This document shows positions 11,467 through 22,441 of a DNA stretch of 64,000 bases, one piece after another; positions within the stretch are counted from its first letter, which is position 1, and every line of letters starts with the position of its first letter. A program made the position numbers and the translations under genes. The DNA lies in NCBI GenBank assembly GCA_023935145.1, contig CM043699.1:67682638-67746637 (forward strand), written 5' to 3'. The stretch is from Bretschneidera sinensis (Eukaryota > Streptophyta > Magnoliopsida > Brassicales > Akaniaceae). The notes under the pieces are model-generated. The model saw only the letters and a list, made by a program, of their open reading frames with translations, searched no databases and was not told where the DNA came from.

Positions 11467-12330
11467 TATATAAATCATAAGGATGACTATAATACAACTT
11501 GAAGGAAACTAATATAGAAAACGTAGTAGAAAAATTTCTTCGATTCCTTCTTACACAAATCACCTTATGATTTATATGGAACACATATTGACTAAGGTTG
11601 TTTTATAAATAATATCCTAAGACATCAAATATCATTATCTTGTAGATATACCACTAACAATTTTTTCAACCCAAAACCTATATCAGGTTTTCACAATAAA
11701 GGAACCTCACCCATTCAATCTTCCAAAACAACAAGCGATAAATCTAAATCAAATTTACCCTTATACATAGCACATATTCAATCTAGTTGCAAACACATGA
11801 ACAAGTAAATAAAATACTCTTTTTGATTTCAAATAAAAGAAATGATTAGTTATAAAACTAGAGAGAGCTAAACATAGCTACCCAAAACTCCCGTTTAAGC
11901 TTCCAGTGAATGACCGATTCATTTTTTCACTTTTTCCTGTCTCTTAGTTGGTTCCCCTCCTCCTTGTGTGAGGATGAGAGTGAGAGGGTGATGATTGATG
12001 AGAGAGAGAACATAAAAGTTCGACATCAAGAAAGAGAACGTGAGAAAATAGAGAATTTTCTCTTAATGATGCTAGAAACTACTTCTGAAAACAAAGACAA
12101 AAATGAGATAAATCTCTCACTCTTTTCTCTTCTGAAAGCATGTTCTAGAATAGACTAGGTTTTTGAACTCACGTGCTCACTAAAACAAGACAAGAGACCA
12201 ACATAAAATCTTTCCTCTCTTTATTTCATTCTATTTTATTATTATTAATGATAATATTGTTTTCTTTTATAGGCTGGTGGATCAAGCCCATTAAATTTTA
12301 GTTATACTTTATTGATTTTCTATAAAATCT
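11467..12330. other. Non-coding DNA between two insertions
   Basis: No gene is supported. An open frame at 11910-12158 is rich in charged residues from a GA-rich stretch and resembles no family I know. The sequence lies between copia element A and a solo LTR and may be leftover LTR DNA of the element that A entered at 6040. Confidence 0.3.
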
Positions 12331-13876
12331 TGATTAAGCCCAAAGAGTAACGTGGTAGTTGTAGCACAGCTTTGGGGTGTCGATTCCACAGGGAAACAAG
12401 TTAACTATAAGGAAAAGTGTAAACTTTAATACGAAACGATAAAATCTAAATAAGTAAATCTTACTTTTGATAGTAAAGTATTATGAGGAAATTGTGTATT
12501 TGTAATGAAGAATATAATAAGGAAACAACAAGGTTCCAGGAATCCTCCCTAGGTTCGTTACCTTATTCCAATCTCGATTCAGTTATTTTTATCTTGATTG
12601 CAAGTTTCACATCCCAAACAAGCAATCGGTGTATATTCAATTAAAGCACATGTGAACCCTAATGTAATTGTTATGAAGTACTCTTTGATTTTGATTCAAG
12701 CACACATGACCTATCCTATAGATTTATCAAGAAGCGAAAATATATCTCAATGACAATATTGTAGTGATGGATAAACCTAAAAGATAAATCTACCAGACTC
12801 AATCACATCCAAGCAACTTGACATAAGAAGAGCATGACTAGACTTATACAGAAAAGAAGCATGCAATCACCAGATTAAGAAAATCTAGAATAAGAAGAAC
12901 ATAAAGCGCAGCTGTCACATGAACCTAAATTCTTCTTGTTTAATCAAAGAATACTCATAAACAATGTTTTGATAACAAATCCAAATTACAACTGAATCAA
13001 TAATGGAAAATAAGGACAACTACACCTAAGGATTCATCCCTTTGCCTTGCTTGGAGATTAGTTGGCCATGGGGCTCATGTTTGATGACTTTGATGGAGCT
13101 CTCCCCTTGATTTCTAGCCCTCCAATATTGTGTAAAGAATTTCCCTTCTCAAGCCATAAGCGGTTTATTTATAATCACAAATTCCAAGGGTGTTTTAGGG
13201 TTTAAAAAAGGTCATTAAAATCCTAATTAGGTCAAAACTCGGAGAAGGAATTTCGTGTGCGCGCTGCGGCACTCCTCTATGGGTGTTGCGGCACTGACTT
13301 CAACTTGGTTAGGTGGCTCCTGGGTGCTGCAGCATGGGCTGAGGGATGCCACAGCACAGGCTGGTGCAGCAAGAGTGGAGGCTCCTGGGTGCTACGGCAC
13401 AGGCTGAGGGATGCCGCAGCACATGCTGGTGCTGTTTTGGAGGCTTGACCTTTGTCTACTAAAACTGCCATAACTTTCTCTAGAAGAATCATTTTTACAA
13501 GCCGTAAAATTCTACAGAAAATAGACTTCCGAATATTTCTAAGCATATATGGCTCATCTTCTGGTTCTTCTTGTATCAATACAGTTTAATTTGCAAAATT
13601 GATTGATCTGTACGAGTAATTCTGGCATTTTAGTGAAACTCCTTTCCAAGTGCTTGTGAACCTTCACTCCGGTGTTTATCGAGTCATTGTGCTTCAAGCA
13701 ATAATAGGTTTTTCATATCTTTTGAACTTAAAGTACCTGAAAATGCACCAAAATAAGTCAATGATCAAGAATATCACTTTAGAGTTATCAACGTATAAAA
13801 GTGCAATTAACACCGAGATCAACCCTAAAATGCTAACAATTATGCATTGTTGAGATGCATTTTATGGCTCTCATCA
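12331..13876 (-). mobile_element. Solo LTR of the gag-only (TR-GAG-like) family
   Basis: The left end 'tgattaagcccaaag' and right end 'atggctctcatca' are the two ends of the LTR seen in the elements at 22442 and 31993, here in minus orientation. Perfect 5-bp duplications aatct flank it (12326-12330 and 13877-13881). There is no internal region, so it is a product of LTR-LTR recombination. Its middle (about 13040-13450) differs from that of the 22442 LTR and contains a GC-rich stretch of repeated 'gctgcggcac' palindromic words. Confidence 0.93.
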
Positions 13877-14490
13877 AATCTTTAATATCATGCTTATAAA
13901 TTTATTTATATGTGGTTTTCTCTTCTTATTTTCCACTGGTATCTCAAGTTTGATGTTCGAAAGCAAAATCTCTTACAATATGATTGCAATGCACTATATT
14001 GCACCTTGTAAACAACATCTGTTGAGACAATGGGGCCTAGATTTTTAAGAATCATGGCTCTACATGCAATTTTGAAATATGCTCAAATTTTATAACATGG
14101 ATTGAGTGCCAACAAGGGAATCCATAAGATTCAAACTCCATGCAAGAGCAACACATTTTTTCATCACTGGGGTTATAGGACATACCACCTTGAAATGGGC
14201 TTTAGATGTTGGGATATGACATGGGTGATACAGGCACGTACTTCATTCACATCAATCCAAAGAAACATTTTCTCTACATATAATTCTTCATAGAACTTGA
14301 AGAATGATGCTCTTGTGTAAACATTAGCAAGATCATTGCAGAGTGTTTCGAAGCTAAGTTTGGCCTCTTTTTTTCGAGTTCGTGCAAGTGTCCTATCAAA
14401 CTATTGAAGTAGCTCAAACAATTTAAATTTTCATTCAAGGAAGCAATCCAAATACGAATTTATACTCTCACACCATTGCAAGCTTCTCAT

Positions 14491-14502
14491 CCCCCCCCCC
14501 CC
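14491..14502. repeat. C12 homopolymer
   Basis: An uninterrupted run of twelve C within the FAR1-like pseudogene. It could be a length-variable site or an assembly artefact. Confidence 0.95.
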
Positions 14503-15362
14503 AAAGAGGTGGCCATGAAGATAAGCTCGAGCCTACAAGCCATGAGTGTCATATATGTGAGTCATCCAATCATGGTCAACATACTAATGGTACTTTTTCA
14601 ACATATCCTTCGAAGCATTCTCAAAATATTTAGGCTCAGAGATTTCCATGCAATCCTCAAATCTTTACTCAAATTTTTATTTTTAATCTTCCGTTGTATT
14701 ACTCTCTTGAGATGCCATATACAAAGTCGATGCTTTGCCTCAAGAAGAACTTCTATGATTTCTCAACACATGGCTTTATCCCCATCTATAATCAGTGCAA
14801 TCCCCAACACCCAACGGTATGTCCAAGTGGTCTCATCCACAAGCAAGGCGGATTCAAACACAATGTTTTTGGTCGTGATGATTCACTAAAACGAACATGA
14901 CAAGGTGATTATTGTAAGTGTTGCTATTGTAAGTCATATAAAAGATCAATACATCTCCAAAGCCTCTATAATCATATCACAATATAGCATCTGTCGAAAA
15001 TAGGTTTCCTAACCTATTTCCATCAATGATTGAGTATTTGCAATATAATCTAGGATTTGCTTATGATTTAGATGCTGAATAATTCAAAGCACCTTCTGCA
15101 TCACCGTCATTGATTTCAACCCTACACTCCTTATCAAAGAAGTTATATAAATCCTTTTGCGTGAATCTCACATTTGCATAGCCACTAACTTGGTTCGATA
15201 TTAGATCGATGATTTAATTAGGTTTTATACTAACTTGTCGTAGTGATTTTGCTTGAGCTTTATTTTCTTCATTAATTCTTCTATAAGCCAGAAGAAAGTG
15301 AACATGAATAAAAAAGACCAACTCATGTTTATGTAAAACCATAAACTCTTTGACTATACATT

Positions 15363-15902
15363 TGTTAGAAAGTGAGTTGTAGTTAACACAAAAAGCAGCA
15401 AGTCAACAACTCTAGTAATAGCCTGAGGCTCTCGAATATGATTTGGTCTCTCCACGTACTTTGGATCATAGTGTCCTTGATATAGATGAGGCAATTAAAA
15501 GAAGGGTAGTATGTAGATGAATACCTACAACGGTTGTGATAGGAGACAGGATTACAAAGACTGCAATTAAAGGTAGAGTATAACACATGTTTGGTTTAAG
15601 GACTATAGTAATTAAAGGAAGGCAAGGAACCTAGATGAGCAAGTCAAAGAAGAAGTTAGAGTAACAAGAGAGTTAGTTAGGCTCAACTGAATTAGTTGAG
15701 AGTTTGTTACATCTGTCCATACTTGTAAATGCCTTAACTATGGCTTGTAACTCTACTTCTTTGTATAAATAAGCTTGTAAACGTACAAAGGAGGTTAATG
15801 AATTCATAATTAATTCTTTTTCTCTCAATCTTTCATCTTTCATCTTTCTTCTGTCTTTCTATTTTATGAGTTTATGATCTTGAACTCATCAAGATCCTAA
15901 TA
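15363..15902 (+). mobile_element. LTR-like insertion inside the FAR1-like pseudogene
   Basis: The FAR1 reading stops at about 15902 and resumes at about 15360. The 0.5 kb between starts TGTTAGAAAG, contains a TATA-like 'tataaata' near 15765 and is followed by a CT-rich leader-like stretch, as in copia LTRs. No target duplication was found. About 35 residues of FAR1 sequence are also missing, so the insertion came with, or was followed by, a deletion. Borders are approximate. Confidence 0.4.
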
Positions 15903-16245
15903 CAGTCCTCTACTGCATACCCGTCTTCACGAGAAGAGTTCCTTCTTTGTGTTGCGCTTCGAGTTATCTCTCCTTACAGCGAACCCCACAACCGAGGAGT
16001 AATTTTTATAGAAAACCTTTGCCTCTCCTAATGTATCAAATTTCATTCCATAGATGTCATCTAAAGCCAATCAATCTAAACTTTTATCAATGTTGTTGAT
16101 CCCTTCCCTCATCAAATTGGTTTCATCATCATATGATTCATAATAATTCAAATCTATTGCATATGCACTATAAAAGAGCATTAATAAAATTCAAATATTG
16201 TTATGCACGTATCATATATGTTTATTAGTAAATATTATAATTTTA

Positions 16246-16554
16246 AGAAGTGAAGTACCTTTTCAATAAACAAGAAAAATTCAAAGATCACTTAGTACCA
16301 TTTAGTAAACACATAGCTTCAATGTGTAAAATCATACCATCTCTTAGTATGAGACGTTTTGGATAGATCTTAAACATTTTTTACCGGATCTTATCTTGCA
16401 TGGTTTTAATATTGTTTTAGTAAATTAATAAAATTCAAAGGATATACTCTCCCTTACTAAATAATGACTTCTATTTGTAAAGCAATACCATATTTCAGTG
16501 AGCTACTTTTACAAACATATCATATATAATTACTAACCGTTATTTACATAGAAT
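16246..16554. repeat. Tandem array, unit of about 310 bp: left remnant
   Basis: One unit, starting near 'ccttttcaataaac' and running to 'tttacatagaat'. The same phrases (start codon-free, AT-rich: 'aaattcaaagatc', 'acacatagcttc', 'ggatcttatcttg', 'aaagcaataccatat') recur at 41803-42410 and 49871-50627 in the same orientation. The hAT element begins at the next base. Confidence 0.85.
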
Positions 16555-18600
16555 CAGTGTTATGAAAGGTGTTTTTGGGGCGTGCCTGGGGTTAAGTGAG
16601 TCAAAAACACCCAAGGGTGCCAATATTTAGGTTTTTATTCTACGGGGCACATGTTTTTCAGTATGAGGCATATACCAACCAAATACATATGTTTTTTTAC
16701 GTCCTGGACGTCCAGGCGTATGCCTCGTGAATATTTTTTTCAAAGCAGTGATTATAAAACGATATCATTTTATGTTTACAATAAATGTCTCTCATCTATC
16801 AAAACTATGTTGTATAGGGCAATGGGTTAGGGTTATGTCTTCATTATCTTCTTTTTCCTTCGATGATTCCTAAAATCCTAAATCAGATGATAAACTCCAT
16901 TTTTTTTCTCTCACATCTTAGTTCTACACTTCTATTTCTCAAATTCTTGATTTTTCACTGAATCTTACACTCTCTCAGAGTCTCTCATGCATGGCTGTTC
17001 ACATTTAGCTCGGGGTTTGGATTTCTGTTGCAGTTATTTCAACAACTCACCAGAGATTTATAAAGGTAAAATTAAATAATTCTAGTATAATTTCTTCAGA
17101 TTCCATCTCATTTAAAGTGTGTGTAATCTATTGATGAAGGTAAATAATTTTAGTATGATTTCTTACTCTTTTTTTTTTTTTTTTGCTATGTTTTCCCCCT
17201 ATTTGACTATTGGTTATTTTGATCGAATGGTTATGATGATTTGATTTCTTGGAGCGATTAATAGATGGGAATTTAGGGTAGAAATGTGGATTAAAATAAC
17301 TCTTATCATTGTTTTAAGTTTTTACACACTCAAAATCACATTCTAAGATCATTTCTCTTTTTTTCTATCTTCTCATTTATTTTTTAGAACGTGCTGAACA
17401 CGGTTCTGTGTTTTTTTTTTTTTTGGAATATTGTTTGTTTGGATGTTGTTGGTGTAGTGATCGATATTTATGATATTGAACAAATCACTTCTTGTTCTTT
17501 CATGGATCTGATTATATCTATGATATAATAAATGTTCTCCTTTAGATCATATTATTTCTGAAAACATGAATAATTGCACTAAAACAGAGTTTTAGCTCTT
17601 TAGCACTAATAAAATTTTTTTATTACTTTTGTCACCATATTATATATATTCTTCCTATAAGTAGAGAGACGAATTAATTGTTAAACGAGCTAGGGTTTTG
17701 ACCTATATATATTTTCATGCCTTCAAAAACTATATATTCAGTTTCTTATCTTTTATTAATTCATCATCTGGATCTTCATTGAATACAAATTACAAATTTA
17801 TAGACATATACCTATATGGAAGCTTAGATGGTTTATTATTGGATGAGTTTGTATATGTACTTAATTATGCAAATGTATTTACAATCTGGAAAAGAGAAAC
17901 ATAAAGAGTAGATTGCTCAGCCAAAGGAAAAAAAATTAGATTAATGGCTTATCTTGATACTCATTTACACTTATTCGTTCAAGGTCCACTATAGGTATAC
18001 CCTTGAAAAAGGCTTCATACTGGGATTTGGTAGATGCATTCTTTCTCACAGATGGCAGTTTTTGAGAGAATGAAGAAAGAAATAGTTCAGGTTTTTAAGA
18101 CTTAGTGTGGCTGCTGATTGCTCAAGCATTTAAACGCAGCAATCCACAAACCTTTGAGCACACATACTAATGGCTATAAAGTAATGGACCCAAAACTATC
18201 ATGCAAGAGCAATGGAAACTAAAGTCTTACTAAACTTTAGTCTTGAATCTTACCTAAGTTAACTTGCGTAGATGCTATCTTCATTCTAATTTATCTAATC
18301 TAGGATTTTGTTATTTAGAAGTCAATAAAACTGAAAAATAAATAGTCTAATATATATATATATATATATATATTCTTCAAACTTTTGTATGTGCACTATG
18401 TAGTTTGACATGTTATAATGTTATTATTCATTGACAGATGAACTGAGTATAAAGCTATTGTGGTTTGCTACTTTACTTTGCTATATTTTTAGTTTAAGTA
18501 ATGTTGGTACTTTGCTTTGCTTTGTTTTTCTATATTCAAAGAAGTAGACTTGTTGTAATGTTGGCCTTAATCTTGTAAATTTATTTACTTATTTTCTATT
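16555..18600 (+). other. 5' non-coding part of the hAT element
   Basis: It lies between the left terminal repeat and the first recognisable transposase exon. The first 190 bp are comparatively GC-rich and contain 'gtcctggacgtccaggcg', an imperfect palindrome near 16710, probably subterminal sequence. The rest is AT/T-rich with a (TA)n run at 18351-18373, and may hold the promoter, a leader and an intron. No coding frame is supported; the 68-residue frame at 17698 resembles nothing I know. Confidence 0.55.
18351..18373. repeat. (TA)n microsatellite
   Basis: An uninterrupted TA run of 23 bp within the non-coding part of the hAT element. Confidence 0.95.
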
Positions 18601-18820
18601 CTTCTTATTAAAGGTGTAAATATAATTGAATTTGAAAGCATAGGTGAACTTGAAAATAGTCACAGCTTAAAGAAAGATCTTTTATGGAAGTGTGCAAAGG
18701 AAATTCCTAGATAAAAATACTTCTATTATCAGTTTTGTGATCAACATTGTTCTGGGACTATAAATAAACTAAAGAAACATTTAACAACCACCCATTATGG
18801 TATGAAACCTTGTATGAAGG
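18601..18820 (+). pseudogene. hAT transposase: BED zinc finger region
   Basis: The frame around 18660-18820 reads 'SLKKDLLWKCAKEIPR', a stop, then 'FCDQHCSGTINKLKKHLTTT' and 'HYGMKPC'. This is the BED-type finger found at the N-terminus of plant hAT transposases, where it binds element DNA. The first zinc cysteine of the C-x2-C pair appears replaced (YYQFC) and a stop lies upstream of it. The gene continues at 20052 beyond a solo LTR that entered at the gaagg site. Confidence 0.8.
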
Positions 18821-20051
18821 TGTTGGATGATTATTTACCTAAATAAATATGGAAATAACCGTTCTAGTTTTACTTGCAAGTGCACAAGGTCTGTGGTAGC
18901 ATAGTGTGCAAGTGCGAGATCATTTCCACAGGGATTGGTGAATTTCGTTTTAGAATTAGTTTCTTCAAGTTAAAAAGAGAAATAGTAATTTTATTGTGTG
19001 TAAATAACAATAATGAGATCATGGGGCCACGATATCCACCACTAATTATGCTTTCCCACTAACTAAGGTTTCAATGCTCTAGCCTTATCATGAATACCTA
19101 ATGGTTGCCAACCTAAGGGCTTAGCCCACACCTTAGGCTATTGATCTCCCTATGCAATGAGTTAGGCATGGCGTATACTCTAACTCTCTCTTAAGGGATT
19201 TAGCATGGGTGTATATTGAGTTGTTCCTTAATAGAGCATGAGGGCTGTGGAGATCGGCAACCACACGAGACCTAGGGATTGGTCCGCTCCCGGTTTCCCA
19301 TGTTGATTAGCCCAGGAATCCGGTGTGGATATCCCTTGTTACTAATGTCGAACCCAGGACTCGGTCATCCAAATTGATTCGACTAACCTATCCATATCAC
19401 ATGCATATGTTGATCAGGCACATACATATGAGGAATATAAATACAAACAGGTATTAATCAATTTAAATATTATAGCAAGGCTATAACAAAGATATCAATG
19501 AATGAATATGTGGTAAAGCATAACTAGGGCTTCAATCGAGCCCTATAGGAGTTTAGTTACACATATTAAGTAAAGTAAACATGCTAGACATAATTAAATA
19601 AAAAACAGAAAACTAAAACCGAAGAAGACTCGGGAGACGAGTCATCAATTCCTCTCCTAAGCTCTCTACTTCGAATCTAGAACAAAAGGTGTGTATTATT
19701 TGTTTTTACAGGGCTATTTATAGGGTCTTCATGATGTCCCAAAACCCTAATTCCTTTTTTGGAGTCGAAAGACTTCTTTCCAATTCTGGCTCTGCCACCT
19801 CTGGAGCACATGTGTACGCTCGAGCCTTCTTCAAGTGCACTCATGCTCTTGTGCGCTCGATCGAGCGCACCTTGCTAGATGGCAGAACTTGACTTTTGCT
19901 TCTAAAAGCTCCAAATTATTACCTTTTTGTCCAATTCCTATGAAAAACACATAAAACATGAAAATGAAGTAAAATCCATAGAAATAGATAAATAAGTTAC
20001 TTAACAAATGTAAATTAAGGGGCTTAAATATGACTATTTAAGCACTTATCA
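18821..20051 (-). mobile_element. Solo LTR inserted in the hAT transposase
   Basis: It is 1231 bp with TG...CA ends (tgttggatga at left, cacttatca at right). The perfect 5-bp duplication gaagg lies at 18816-18820 and 20052-20056. Near the left end is 'acttgcaagtgcacaagg', and the right end reads 'aagcacttatca'. Orientation is inferred as minus from these end features. It shares no recognisable sequence with the other LTRs here, so it is a further family. Confidence 0.9.
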
Positions 20052-20840
20052 GAAGGTTCTTGTAATTGTCAAAGAATAAAGTGCATCACTGTTAAAAATT
20101 TCAAACCAATCAAAAGAAAAAGGAATGAAATGCTTGAAGAGATTAGAATGGGTCTTGGAGGAAGAAGTGAGAGTTACTCTTCCTCATCAGTTGGAGACTA
20201 TGGAATCTTAAGTGGTAGTGGCAGTGGCAGTGGTAATGGGCCGTCTACTCAACCATGTCTTACACTTAAAGGGCCAATGGATAATTTCACTTCTTCATAA
20301 GCCCGACAACCTTAAATTCCAAATGGAAGCAAAGAGAAAGAAAAGATGTGCATAGAAAAATTGGACGCTTCATATATAATAGAGCAATCCCTTTTAGTTT
20401 GATGAATGACCTTATTGTCTTAGTGCAGTTGAGGCTATTAGTAATTTTGGGTTTGGCTTCAAACCTCCTTCTATACATGAGGTGCTGACATCAATTCTTA
20501 AAGAAGAGAAAGAAGTGAGAGTTACTCTTCCTCATCAGTTGGAGACTATGGAATCTCAAGTGGTAGTGGTAGTGGCAGTGGGTCGTCTACTCAACCATGT
20601 CCTACATCTTGAGGGCCAATGGATAATTTTACTTCTTCAAATACCCAACAAGTATCTTTAAATTCCAAATGGAAGCAAGGAGAAAGAAAATATCAGTGTA
20701 GAAAAATTGGACGCTTCATATATAATAGAGTAATCCCTTTTAGTTTGATGAATGACCCCTATTACCTTAGTGCAATTGAGGCTATTAGTAATTTCAGGCC
20801 TGGTTTCAAACCTTCTTCTATGCATAAGGTGCGAACATCA
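20052..20840 (+). pseudogene. hAT transposase: central part with internal duplication
   Basis: It continues the transposase from the BED region. A serine/glycine-rich linker ('SVGDYGISSGSGSG') is followed by 'GRFIYNRVIPFSLMNDPYYL' and 'SAIEAISNFRPGFKPSSMH', the segment that precedes DUF659 in plant hAT proteins. About 348 bp covering this linker and segment are present twice in tandem, the first copy with more stops. Coding is cut at 20840 by copia element B and resumes at 38891 with 'SILKEEVPDIGKMMEEHKA'. Confidence 0.85.
20161..20840 (+). repeat. Tandem duplication of about 348 bp inside the hAT gene
   Basis: Copy 1 begins near 20161 and copy 2 near 20509; for example 'agaagtgagagttactct' occurs at 20163 and 20511. 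Copy 2 runs to the copia insertion at 20841 and finishes at 38896 onward ('aattcttaaagaagag'). Copy 1 also ends in that phrase, which marks the junction. The copies differ by substitutions and small deletions. Confidence 0.9.
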
Positions 20841-21751
20841 TGTTGGTGTTTGTCTAAGGTTTAAACAAGGAAAAATCATAATCAAGTGCACACCAGTGTG
20901 CGCCGTGGCCAGGCTCTTCCAAGGTGCGGCTCCCAGCAAGGGAGAAGACCTGGAGGAGGTGTGCACTGTGGCTCAGCCTTCCCCAAGCTATGACTCCCAG
21001 AGTGGATATAACATGGTGAAGCTTCAACACACTCCAGGTCGTGGCATGCCCTGTTCTAGGTCGTGGCCAGAAGGCACACTGATGCCTTTTGGTTCAGCCT
21101 TTTGTTAAGTGCATGAGGCATGTTCAAAATACACAGGATCATTTAGAATTGATTGAGGGCTAAGGTTGATTGGTCCTCAAGATCTAAGGTGGATATTGAT
21201 CCTCAAGATGGGTCAAGAAGTTGGTGCACTATATAAAGGGTCACCTAGCTTCAATCTCCATAAGTGTGAGGAATAACTTGTGATGAGAATGACATGTGAA
21301 TGTCTGTGAAATAGAACACATGAATTATGTGAGAGTGCAAAGAAACTGAACACAGGAGAGATCTCATTGGAGAGGCTGGTTGTTTAAAGAGAGAGAGTAG
21401 TATAGATTGGGGATTCAAGGGACTTGTAAGTGGAATTTTCTTGGGGAAAATTCCAGGGTAACTCAAGACTTTATCACTTTCTTTTCTCTCTTCTTTTGTT
21501 CTTCAAGAACAGTGTTAAGATCAAGATTAGATCGTGTTCTTGAAGAGAAGTTGCTGTAATTATAAAGAACTTATTGATTAGTGCAGAGGGCTCGGAGGAG
21601 CTCACGGGGACGTAGGCACATTGCCGAACCTCGTCAACAAATTGCTTGTGTTCTTTCTTGCTTCGTTAGCTGTTTCTTTTCTTTACAAGTCATTCTAGAC
21701 TTGGGTGTTTGGAAGATCACCTCCTGGGCATCTCCAAGGTAGTTTCCCAAT
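20841..21751 (+). repeat. 5' LTR of copia element B
   Basis: It aligns with 37978-38890 throughout. A TATA-like 'tatataaag' is at 21230-21238. The 3' end 'tttcccaat' runs directly into the primer site, where the 3' LTR has 'tttcccaaca'. Confidence 0.94.
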
Positions 21752-21827
21752 TGGTATCAGAGCTAGAGGAGATACCACAAACAGTGGTATCAGAGCCGAA
21801 GGAGCTTTGGATAGCGGGTATCAGAGC
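21752..21827 (+). promoter_or_regulatory. tRNA-Met primer binding site, repeated
   Basis: TGGTATCAGAGC at 21752-21763 abuts the LTR. A second exact copy is at 21785-21796 and a one-base variant (GGGTATCAGAGC) at 21816-21827, spaced 33 and 31 bp. The same triplicate layout is present in element A at 6888. Confidence 0.85.
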
Positions 21828-22037
21828 TGGAACAGAAGGTGACGGAGTCAAGACTCCAAGAATCAAAGATCAACTCCTTGGGTGATTCAAGAACGGAGTA
21901 AAGATCAAGATCATATCGTGTTCTTGAGGGCGATTCAAGAAAGGTATTGAGATCAATCTTTGATCGTGTTCTTGTGGTTTAGAAGAAATTGGAAAGCAAT
22001 TGTGGGTGCTGTATAAATCTAGGATTTTCTCTGCAAG

Positions 22038-22441
22038 ACGACTTCAAATTTCATTGTTGAGAAGTTTGATGGAAAGGGAGACTTTGCCCTTTGGAAGCGG
22101 AAGATCAAGGCTGTTCTTATGCAACAAAAGGTGGACTTGGCTATTGGAGAAAATGATGCTTTTCTAGCAAGTATCACGGGGGACCAGTGGATTGAGATGA
22201 AGATGGCATACAACACCATTTTCTTGCACATGTTAAATAGTGCCATTAGGGAGTGCGGAGACTCAGAAGATCCAACTGTCATATGGAAGAAGCTAGATGA
22301 GTTGTTTCTTACCAAAACTCTCCCTAATAAAATTTATCTTCTTAAAAGAATCTTTGCTTTTAAGATGGATACTAATAAAGAGTTGCAAGATAATCTTGAT
22401 GTGTTTAACAAACTAGTTCAAGATTTGGTTAGTTGTAGTAT
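22038..22441 (+). pseudogene. Copia element B gag, N-terminal part
   Basis: The position of A's start codon reads ACG here (22038-22040), so the normal start is lost. The frame continues as 'IVEKFDGKGDFALWKRKIK', 'AVLMQQKVDLAIGEND' and 'DPTVIWKKLDELFLTKTLPN', standard copia gag. It is open to 22441, where the gag-only element inserted in the agtat site. Gag resumes at 28956. In A this part is frameshifted, whereas here it is open over about 130 codons. Confidence 0.9.

Larger units (their letters stand above)
13882..16170 (-). pseudogene. FAR1/FHY3-like (MULE-type) transposase gene, broken
   Basis: On the minus strand, 16170-15905 encodes an acidic N-terminus, then 'GMKFDTLGEAKVFYKNYSSV' and 'VGFAVRRDNSKRNTKKELFS', the FAR1 DNA-binding (zinc) domain. 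After an interruption, 'IVKEFMVLHKHELV', 'SLRQVSIKPN' and 'GYANVRFTQKDLYNFFDKE' continue the FAR1 linker (15360-15110). The MULE transposase core follows: 'SALLVDETTWTYRWVL' and 'EAKHRLCIWHLKR' (about 14850-14690), then 'SLQWCESINSYLDCFLE' (about 14490-14430). Stops occur throughout. FAR1-type proteins are light-signalling factors derived from MULE transposases. I cannot tell whether this is a dead FAR1 gene or a dead transposon, and I do not see the SWIM domain. Confidence 0.82.

Noticed and set aside
13257..13579. Ala/Gly-rich plus frame and a 100-residue minus frame in the GC-rich part of the solo LTR
   Set aside because: The frames follow from repeated 'gctgcggcac' words in an LTR and do not match any gag or pol.
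14476..14889. 137-residue plus-strand frame
   Set aside because: It lies on the opposite strand of the FAR1-like transposase core, which has recognisable motifs on the minus strand.
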